DNA of 8,048 bases from Actinomycetota bacterium (GTDB lineage: Bacteria; Desulfobacterota; Deferrimicrobia; Deferrimicrobiales; Deferrimicrobiaceae). Each line of letters opens with the position of its first letter. Position 1 is the first letter of the stretch. Where the stretch lies: positions 1 through 8,048 of the forward strand of contig JAENIX010000115.1 in NCBI GenBank assembly GCA_016844415.1. The letters are read 5' to 3'. The position numbers were made by a program, and so were the translations under genes. Positions 1-5,947 of this stretch are shown here, piece after piece. Below the pieces are notes generated by a model. The model saw only the letters and a list, made by a program, of their open reading frames with translations. It was not told where the DNA came from and did no database searches.

Positions 1-1462
1 CCATCTTGCGGAGGAACGTCTGGGGGTAGACGCCGATCCAGAAGATCATCGCCAGGAGCGGGAGCATGTATGCGATCTCTCGCGGTTTCAGGTCCGGCAG
101 GTGGCGGTTCGCCTCGTTGGTTATCTTCCCGAACATCACGCGCTGGAACATCCAGAGCATGTAGACCGCCGCGAGGATCACTCCGGAGGAGGCGAACACC
201 GTGAACCACTTCGCCGTCTTGAACGCGCCGAGCAGTATGAGGAACTCTCCGACGAACCCGTTGGTCCCCGGAAGGCCGATCGAGGAGAGCGTCACTATCA
301 TGAAGACGGTGGCGTACAGGGGAAGCACCTTGGAAAGCCCGCCGAATTCCGAGATGAGGCGCGTGTGCCTGCGCTCGTAGATGATCCCGACAATGAGGAA
401 CAGCGCTCCCGTGGAAATCCCGTGGTTGACCATCTGGAGGAGCGCCCCCTCGATCCCCTGGATGTTGAAGGCGAAAAGACCCAGCATGACGAACCCCAGG
501 TGGGACACCGATGAATAGGCGACAAGCTTCTTCATGTCCTTCTGGACCATCGCCACAAGCGCGCCGTAGATGATCCCGACGACCGCGAGCGTCGCAACCA
601 CCGGCATCAGATCGAACGCGGCCACCGGGAAAAGCGGGATTGCGAAGCGGAGGAACCCGTAGGTACCCATCTTGAGGAGAACGGCGGCCAGGATGACCGA
701 TCCGGCCGTGGGAGCGTCCACGTGCGCGTCCGGGAGCCACGTGTGGAACGGGAACATCGGGACCTTGAACGCGAACGCCAGCGCGAAGGCGGCGAACATC
801 CAGAACTGCAGCTTTACCGGGATGGAGAGCTCGTACATCCGGAGAAGGTTCGTCGTGTAGACCCCGGTGACCTCGTAGTGGTGGAAATAGAGCGCGATTA
901 TCGCGACGAGCATCAGCACCGAGCCGGCGAAAGTGTAGAGGAAGAACTTGATCGCCGAGTAGATGCGGCGCTCGCTCCCCCACACGCCGATCAGGAAATA
1001 CATCGGGATGAGCACCAGCTCCCAGAATATGTAGAATAGGAAGAGGTCGATCGCCAGGAACACGCCCACCATCCCCACTTCGAGAACCAGCATGAAGATC
1101 ATGAACTCCTTGACGTGCTTCTCGACCGCCTCGTAGGTGGACAGGATCGCGATCGGCATCAGGAACGTGGTGAGCATGACGAGCCAGAGCGAGATCCCGT
1201 CGACGCCCACGTGGTACTCGATCCCGTAGCCGGGGATCCAGGGGACCCGCTGGACGAACTGCATCGCGGCGGTGGAGCCGTTGAACCCTATCGCCAGCGG
1301 CAGCGAGAGGAGGAACTCAAAAAGGGTCACCAGCAGGGTCGTGTTCCGGACCAGGCGTGGGTTCTCCCTCGGCAGGAAGAAGAGCAGCAGCGCCCCGGCC
1401 AGCGGGAAGAAGATCAGCGCCGTCAGCAGGTTCGACGCCAGGTATGCCGGGATCCACGTCAT
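1..1462 (-). CDS. nuoM: NADH-quinone oxidoreductase subunit M (3' end outside window)
   Basis: NuoM (ND4 homologue) is the middle antiporter-like proton-pumping subunit of the membrane arm. The 487 codons present cover nearly the whole protein (usual length about 500-510). Many hydrophobic segments are visible, with the canonical channel residues: Glu148 on TM5 (FYIFWELVLIPMYFL), Lys233 on TM7 (AFKVPMFPFHTWLPDAH), Lys264 on TM8 (LLKMGTYGFLRF), His321 (SSVSHLGF), His347 (MVNHGISTGALFL) and Glu406 on TM12 (GLPGTNGFVGEFLIL). The start is the ATG at 1460-1462, preceded by GGAG at 1472-1475 with 9-nt spacing. That site lies in a 38-nt gap after the restored nuoL stop, the largest gap in the operon. 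Because of the nuoL frameshift, the nuoL frame runs in phase into this ATG, so a gene caller will probably report one fused nuoL-nuoM frame. The nuoM frame itself is intact to the window edge. Confidence 0.97.
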   Translation of the reverse strand, partial: MTWIPAYLASNLLTALIFFPLAGALLLFFLPRENPRLVRNTTLLVTLFEFLLSLPLAIGFNGSTAAMQFVQRVPWIPGYGIEYHVGVDGISLWLVMLTTFLMPIAILSTYEAVEKHVKEFMIFMLVLEVGMVGVFLAIDLFLFYIFWELVLIPMYFLIGVWGSERRIYSAIKFFLYTFAGSVLMLVAIIALYFHHYEVTGVYTTNLLRMYELSIPVKLQFWMFAAFALAFAFKVPMFPFHTWLPDAHVDAPTAGSVILAAVLLKMGTYGFLRFAIPLFPVAAFDLMPVVATLAVVGIIYGALVAMVQKDMKKLVAYSSVSHLGFVMLGLFAFNIQGIEGALLQMVNHGISTGALFLIVGIIYERRHTRLISEFGGLSKVLPLYATVFMIVTLSSIGLPGTNGFVGEFLILLGAFKTAKWFTVFASSGVILAAVYMLWMFQRVMFGKITNEANRHLPDLKPREIAYMLPLLAMIFWIGVYPQTFLRKM

Positions 1463-1471
1463 TTCCGCACG

Positions 1472-1475
1472 CTCC
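1472..1475 (-). promoter_or_regulatory. Ribosome-binding site of nuoM
   Basis: GGAG on the minus strand lies 9 nt before the ATG at 1462. A normally spaced site here argues that nuoM starts independently, not as the second half of a nuoL-nuoM fusion. The purine-rich run GAAAGAAGGAAGGGAG lies just upstream. Confidence 0.55.
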
Positions 1476-1500
1476 GAATTGCTCCCTTCCTTCTTTCGCC

Positions 1501-3577
1501 CTACCGGGTGATGACGTAACCGACGATCAGGACCGCCCCGAGGCCTCACGCCGTCCCCGACTTTGCGCACCGACGCGGCGATCCCGTTGACCATCCCGTC
1601 GATGAATGCGGCGTCGAACGCCTGCCACAGCCAGACCGAGCCGTTGACGATCCTGCGGATGAATACGAAATCGTATATCTCGTCCACGTAATATTTGTTC
1701 AGCACCGCTTTATAGAGCCCCGGCACCGCCTCCGCGATCTCCTTCGGCTTGTTCGTCCGCACCCTGTAAAGGTAATACGCGAGCCCTATCCCGCACAGCG
1801 CCACCGCCACCGATCCGGCCATCAGCCCAAGCTCCAGCGCGACCGGGTGATGCGCCGTCCCGTGACCTCCGGCGGCGCCATGGGCGAATACCGGCGCCAG
1901 CCATTCCTCGAAGTAATTGTGCCCCTTAAGGATCTCCGGGATGCCGATCCACCCCCCGACGACCGAGAGGACGGCCAGGAGCATGAGCGGCACCGTCATG
2001 GAGTAAGGGGACTCGTGGACGTGCTTCTCTACGTGCGGCTCCATCCGGGAGTCGCCGAAGAAGGTCATGAACACCAGGCGGAACATGTAGAACGCGGTGA
2101 TCCCCGCCGCGAGCGTCCCGATCCCCCAGAGGGCCAGGTGCCCGTGCTCGGAGGAGAACGCCTTCCAGAGGATCTCGTCCTTGGAGAAGAAGCCGGACAG
2201 CCCCGGGATCCCGGAGATCGCCAGCGTCGCTATGAACATCGTCGTGAAGGTGATGGGGAGATGCTTCTTGAGGCTTCCCATCTTCCGCATGTCCTGCTCT
2301 CCCGAGAGGGCGTGGATCACCGAGCCGGAGCCCAAAAAGAGCAGCGCCTTGAAGAAGGCGTGCGTCATGAGGTGGAAGATCCCCGCGGTGAACGCCCCGA
2401 CCCCGCACGCAAGGAACATGTATCCGAGCTGTGACACGGTCGAGTAGGCGAGCACACGCTTGATGTCGGTCTGCGTGATGCCGATCGTCGCGGAGAAGAT
2501 GGCAGTCGCCGCGCCCACCGTCGCCACGACGCCCATCGAGACGGGGGCCAGCATGAACAGAGCGCTCGACCTCGCCACCATGTAGACGCCCGCGGTGACC
2601 ATCGTCGCCGCGTGGATCAGGGCCGACACCGGCGTGGGGCCCTCCATCGCGTCGGGAAGCCAGGTGTACAAGGGGATCTGCGCCGACTTCCCCGTGGCCC
2701 CCACGAAGAACAGGAGGGTTATCGCCGTGGCGATCCCCGTGGTCAGGACGCCGCTGGACGCAAGCGCCGGGATCTTCGAGAAGACCTCCGTGTAGTCGAC
2801 GCTGCCGAAGGTCCAGAACAGGAGGAACGTTCCCAGGATGAATCCGAAGTCGCCGATCCGGTTGACGATGAACGCCTTCTTCCCGGCATCGGAGGCGCTC
2901 TGCTTCTCGTACCAGAACCCGATGAGGAGATAGGAGCAGAGCCCCACACCCTCCCAGCCGATGAACATCAGGAGGTAGTTGCTCCCAAGCACCAGGACGA
3001 GCATCGCGAAGGAGAAAAGGTTCAGGTAGACGAAATAGCGCGCGAACGCCTTCTCGTGTGACATGTACCCGACGGAATAGACGTGGATCAGGAACCCCAC
3101 TCCCGTGACGACCAGTATCATCACCGATGACAGGGGGTCGAGCTGAAGCGCAGCAGCAGCGGAGAAGGAACCTGACTGGATCCACGGGAAGAGGACCTGG
3201 ACGAATAGCCGGTCGTGCGAAGGCCGGCCGGCGAGCGCCATCACCGACAGCAGGGAGACTACGAACGCCCCGCCGATCACCCCCGGCCCGATGAGGGAGA
3301 CCAGCTTCCGGTATGGAGCCGGAGCCTCATGCCCGCCATGCGAGGCTCCATGCCCATCCCCATGCGAGGCCCCGTGCGAGCCCCCGTGGCCCTTATCCAC
3401 CGGGGGCGAAGTCCCGAGGGCCGAAGGTCCGAGGGAGCCATGACCGTGGTCCCCGTGCCCCGCCTCCGCAAGGAGCAGCGGACGCTCGCAGAAGAGCGCG
3501 ATCGCCCCGTTCAGGAGGACCCCAAGCAGGGGGAGCGCCGGCACGAGCCAAAGGAAATCGAGGACGTTTACTACCAT
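1501..3577 (-). CDS. nuoL: NADH-quinone oxidoreductase subunit L, frameshifted near its 3' end
   Basis: NuoL (ND5 homologue) is the distal antiporter-like proton-pumping subunit; its long lateral helix runs along the membrane arm. The frame is intact for 678 codons from the ATG at 3577. Family features include Glu209 on TM5 ([13 protein letters not shown]), Asp243, Lys297 ([19 protein letters not shown]), His402, His406 and Lys410 ([18 protein letters not shown]), and Lys466 ([10 protein letters not shown]). The VHESP segment is at 520-524 and the lateral-helix region at about 611-670. After Arg678 (codon 1544-1546) the frame becomes charged and never stops. One frame over, [13 protein letters not shown] plus TAG (1501-1503) supplies the expected hydrophobic end. 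About 14 codons seem missing, covering the lateral helix-TM16 junction and the start of TM16. Residues 40-83 are a His/Gly-rich insertion. No strong Shine-Dalgarno is visible; the start overlaps the restored nuoK end by 7 nt, suggesting translational coupling. Confidence 0.93.
3329..3460 (-). repeat. Histidine/glycine-rich repeat region inside nuoL
   Basis: This codes for NuoL residues 40-83, between the first two hydrophobic segments. It holds nine histidines (41, 44, 46, 64, 68, 72, 76, 80, 83). Five of them (64 to 80) are spaced exactly four residues apart in a degenerate H-G-x-(S/G) tetrapeptide repeat. At DNA level this is a 12-nt period, most visible as ccatgcgaggc at 3336-3346 and again at 3360-3370 (24 nt apart), with a weaker copy, cccgtgcgag, at 3371-3380. 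E. coli NuoL has no comparable segment. A metal-binding or buffering role is conceivable but not shown. Confidence 0.85.
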
Positions 3578-3841
3578 TTCAGCACGCTAAGCTCGGTGAT
3601 GTCGATCGTCTCCTTCAGCCGGAAGATCGCGATCAGGATCGCCAGCCCCACGGCCGCCTCGGCCGCCGCCACGGTCATCACCATGAAGGCGAAAATCGGC
3701 GATGAACGCCACGTTCACGCCGTTCAGCATTATCTCCACGCTCATCAGGATGATGAGCACGTTCTTGCGCGCCACCACTCCGACCACCCCGATACCGAAC
3801 AGGATCCCGGAGAGCAGCAGGTATGCGGTAGGTTCCATCAT
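3571..3841 (-). CDS. nuoK: NADH-quinone oxidoreductase subunit K, frameshifted with an apparent internal deletion
   Basis: NuoK (ND4L homologue) is a three-helix membrane subunit, usually about 100 residues, that bridges NuoJ and the antiporter-like subunits. The first 48 codons are normal: TM1, the basic loop VARKN, and TM2 with the conserved proton-path Glu36 ([10 protein letters not shown]). After the Ala codon at 3698-3700 the frame turns to an unrelated Arg/Gly/Asp-rich tail and stops at 3587, giving 84 residues. The proper C-terminus is present one frame over: [20 protein letters not shown] with the TM3 Glu, then a normal tail ending in VLKW and TAG at 3571-3573. Joining the two parts leaves a product about 11 residues short, missing the TM2-TM3 loop and nearby helix ends. 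The simplest reading is a deletion of about 32 nt near 3697, either a real lesion or an assembly error. The start is the first of two tandem ATGs, 7 nt after GGAGA. As written, the gene would not make functional NuoK. Confidence 0.9.
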
Positions 3842-3848
3842 CCCGAAA

Positions 3849-3853
3849 TCTCC
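3849..3853 (-). promoter_or_regulatory. Ribosome-binding site of nuoK
   Basis: GGAGA on the minus strand lies 7 nt before the first of two tandem ATG codons (3839-3841 and 3836-3838). The spacing favours the first ATG as the nuoK start. It sits in the 14-nt gap after the nuoJ TGA. Confidence 0.6.
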
Positions 3854-3855
3854 GA

Positions 3856-4344
3856 TCAGATCTTCTTCTTTGCCATGGCGATCGCCCCTATCACCGCCGA
3901 AAGCAGAAGCACCGAGGTGATCTCGAAGGCTAGCAGGTAGTCGGTGAACAGCGCCCTCCCCACGGCCTGGACGGATCCGGCATCGGCCGTCGATCCCGCC
4001 GGCATTGCGAACTTGCGCGCCAGGACGGCGGACTCGAGGATCAACAGCCCCGCGGCGACGACGCCAAGAAGCCGCATCCCCGTCACGCGCTCCATCGGCA
4101 GCTTGTTCTCGGGGACGTTGACCAGCATGATCACGAAGATGAACAGGACCACCACCGCCCCGGCGTAGACGATTACCTGGATAGCCGCCAGGAAGTGGGC
4201 CTGCCGCAGCGCGAAGAGCGCCGCCACCGCGAACAGCGTCAGGATCAGGTAGAGCGCCGAGGCCATGGGGTGCCTGCGCGTCACCACCATGATCGCCCCG
4301 CCCACGGCGATTGCTCCGAAGAGCATGAAAAGGATCAGTTCCAT
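3856..4344 (-). CDS. nuoJ: NADH-quinone oxidoreductase subunit J
   Basis: NuoJ (ND6 homologue) is a small membrane subunit between the quinone-cavity subunit NuoH and NuoK. Its third helix changes conformation during turnover in solved complex I structures. The 162-residue product shows five hydrophobic segments, at about 3-21, 28-46, 53-76, 91-108 and 134-157. The third (AAIQVIVYAGAVVVLFIFVI, 53-72) is the family signature with Tyr60 at the pi-bulge region. The last helix carries Glu141 in AFEITSVLLL, and the protein ends in a basic tail, KKKI. The ATG at 4344 follows the nuoI stop by 6 nt. GGAG at 4357-4360 and the closer GGGGA at 4347-4351 could both serve as ribosome-binding sites. The stop is TGA, and nuoK begins 14 nt further on. 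The gene appears complete. Confidence 0.96.
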   Translation of the reverse strand: MELILFMLFGAIAVGGAIMVVTRRHPMASALYLILTLFAVAALFALRQAHFLAAIQVIVYAGAVVVLFIFVIMLVNVPENKLPMERVTGMRLLGVVAAGLLILESAVLARKFAMPAGSTADAGSVQAVGRALFTDYLLAFEITSVLLLSAVIGAIAMAKKKI

Positions 4345-4350
4345 CTTCCC

Positions 4351-4836
4351 CTATTTCTCCAGCAGCTTGTCGATCATGTAGATGAGCTTCTCCCGGGTGT
4401 CTTCCGGCGGCGTGTGCCAGCCGGTGTCCATCCGGATCGCGTCGCACGGACACGCCTCGACGCACTGCCCGCAGAAGACACACCGCAGCATGTCGATGTC
4501 GAACCGGACTGGGTACTTCTCGACCGCCGGGTCGGGTGACTCCCCGGCCACGATGGTGATGCATTTCGCGGGGCAGGCGGTGGCGCACATGTAGCAGGCC
4601 ACGCAGCGCGGGGACCCGTCCGGGCGCTTCATCAGCCGGTGGCACCCGCGGAACCTCGCCGGCATCGTCCGGCGCACCTCGGGATACTCGATCGTGGGGA
4701 TGTCCTTGTTGTGCGCGATGTTGTGCAGGAAGTGCCCCATCGTCACCGCGAGGCCCTTCATGATCTCGAGCAGATAGAGGCTCTCCCCGAAGGACATTTT
4801 CTCGGGACGGGCCACCTTTTTCACGCCGATCGTCAT
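4351..4836 (-). CDS. nuoI: NADH-quinone oxidoreductase subunit I
   Basis: NuoI is the 8-iron ferredoxin subunit of complex I that carries electrons through clusters N6a and N6b towards N2 and quinone. The 161-residue product has an amphipathic N-terminal region (about 15-45) that in this family lies along the membrane. Two CxxCxxCxxxCP motifs follow: C78, C81, C84, C88 (starting CVACYMCATACP) and C119, C122, C125, C129 (CVFCGQCVEACP). By family knowledge, the first three Cys of each motif pair with the last Cys of the other. The block RFRGCHRLMKRPDGSPRC before the first motif is typical, though its Cys65 is not a usual cluster ligand. The ATG is 7 nt after the nuoH stop, behind a modest purine-rich stretch (AAGAAG). 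The TAG stop is 6 nt before nuoJ. Length is normal for the family. Confidence 0.98.
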   Translation of the reverse strand: MTIGVKKVARPEKMSFGESLYLLEIMKGLAVTMGHFLHNIAHNKDIPTIEYPEVRRTMPARFRGCHRLMKRPDGSPRCVACYMCATACPAKCITIVAGESPDPAVEKYPVRFDIDMLRCVFCGQCVEACPCDAIRMDTGWHTPPEDTREKLIYMIDKLLEK

Positions 4837-4843
4837 CGTCTTC

Positions 4844-5947
4844 TTAAAAACCGCCTTTATCGATATAGAGCAGGACCAGCCCTGTCACGAATATGTTCAG
4901 CAGCGAAAGCGGCAGCATGACCTTCCATCCCAGACGCATCACCTGGTCGTACCGGAACCGGGGGATCGTCCACCGGATCCATACATAGAGCCAGCAGAAG
5001 AAGAACGTCTTCCCCACGAACGACCCTATCCGCAGGATCAGCACCGCCGCTGCCGGCACGGCGACGGAGAAGCCGCCAGGCAAGACGAACCCCTTGTCGG
5101 CGAGGTAAGGGAACTGCCAACCGCCGAAGAACATCGTCGCGACGACCGCGGCGCCCACCACCATGTGGATGTACTCGGCCATCATGAACATCGAGAACTT
5201 GAAGGATGCGTATTCCAGGTGGTAGCCGGCGACGATTTCCGACTCCCCCTCGGGGAGGTCGAACGGGGTCCGGTTGGCTTCCGCGTAAAGTGCGGTGAGG
5301 AACAGAACGAACCCGAGCGGCTGGACGAAAACCCCCCACTTCGGCAGGAACCCGAAGAGCAGCGCACCCTGACCCAGCGCGATCTCGGAGAGCCGGACCG
5401 ACTGGAACACCATGATGATCCCCATGACCGAGAGCCCCATCGAAACTTCGTAGGAGATCATCTGCGCCGAGGAGCGAAGGCCGCCCAGGAGCGGGTACTT
5501 GCTGTTGGAGGACCAGCCCGCCAGGACGACGCCGTAGACCGCCATTCCCGAGACGGCGAACAGGTAGAGGATCCCCACGTTCAGGTCCGCGATCTGGAGG
5601 GCGATCGTCTTCCCCGCGATCGTCACGGGGGGGCCGAACGGGACGACGGCCATCGTCATGATCGCCGGTGCGAGCGCGAACATCGGTGCCAGCTGGTAGA
5701 AGAGCCGGTGGGCGCCGTCCGGGATGAAATCCTCCTTGAACAGGAACTTGAGCGCGTCGGCCAGGGGATGGAATACGCCGCCCAGCGTGAGCCCCAGGAT
5801 GCGCGCCCGGTTCGGACCGCGCCGGTCCTGCATGTAGGCCGCGCCCTTGCGCTCCACCCACGTCATGATAACGACGAGCCCGAACACGAAGGCGAAGAAC
5901 ACCGCCACCCGCGCCACGGCCACCGCTATGTCGAAGACGGGGGTCAT
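4844..5947 (-). CDS. nuoH: NADH-quinone oxidoreductase subunit H
   Basis: NuoH (ND1 homologue) is the membrane subunit that joins the peripheral arm to the membrane arm and forms most of the quinone-binding cavity. The 367-residue product has about eight to nine hydrophobic segments, beginning at residues 6-29. Conserved family signatures are all present: the first loop VERKGAAYMQDRRGPN (31-46), the acidic quinone-cavity loop starting AEANRTPFDLPEGESE (222-237) with Glu223, Asp230, Glu233, Glu235 and Glu237, and the C-terminal block WIRWTIPRFRYDQVMRLGWK (323-342). Length is slightly above the common 325-350. The start is supported by GGAAGGG at 5954-5960, 6 nt before the ATG, and by direct contact with the nuoG stop (TAGATG). 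It ends in TAA 7 nt before nuoI. Nothing is missing or broken. Confidence 0.98.
   Translation of the reverse strand: MTPVFDIAVAVARVAVFFAFVFGLVVIMTWVERKGAAYMQDRRGPNRARILGLTLGGVFHPLADALKFLFKEDFIPDGAHRLFYQLAPMFALAPAIMTMAVVPFGPPVTIAGKTIALQIADLNVGILYLFAVSGMAVYGVVLAGWSSNSKYPLLGGLRSSAQMISYEVSMGLSVMGIIMVFQSVRLSEIALGQGALLFGFLPKWGVFVQPLGFVLFLTALYAEANRTPFDLPEGESEIVAGYHLEYASFKFSMFMMAEYIHMVVGAAVVATMFFGGWQFPYLADKGFVLPGGFSVAVPAAAVLILRIGSFVGKTFFFCWLYVWIRWTIPRFRYDQVMRLGWKVMLPLSLLNIFVTGLVLLYIDKGGF

Noticed and set aside
1463..1500. Terminator or internal promoter in the nuoL-nuoM gap
   Set aside because: The 38-nt gap shows only a purine-rich run and a ribosome-binding site; I see no stem followed by a T-run and no promoter-like pair of boxes.
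1500..1560. Genuine evolved NuoL-NuoM fusion protein
   Set aside because: The linker lacks protein-like character. The correct NuoL end with its stop codon is present in another frame, and nuoM keeps its own well-spaced Shine-Dalgarno.
1847..2434. Plus-strand open frame of 195 codons (and similar ones at 3215-3940 and 101-514)
   Set aside because: These are antisense to nuoL, nuoJ/K/L and nuoM, have low-complexity charged composition, lack motifs, and do not form a plausible gene set.
1926..3185. Open frame of 419 codons on the minus strand within nuoL
   Set aside because: It is a shifted shadow of nuoL; the recognisable NuoL channel residues and helices are in the neighbouring frame starting at 3577.
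3687..3704. Programmed +1 frameshift in nuoK at the TTTT run
   Set aside because: A +1 slip at TTT-C would join the frames, but the product would still lack about ten residues of the conserved loop. No stimulatory element is evident, and nuoK is not known to use recoding.
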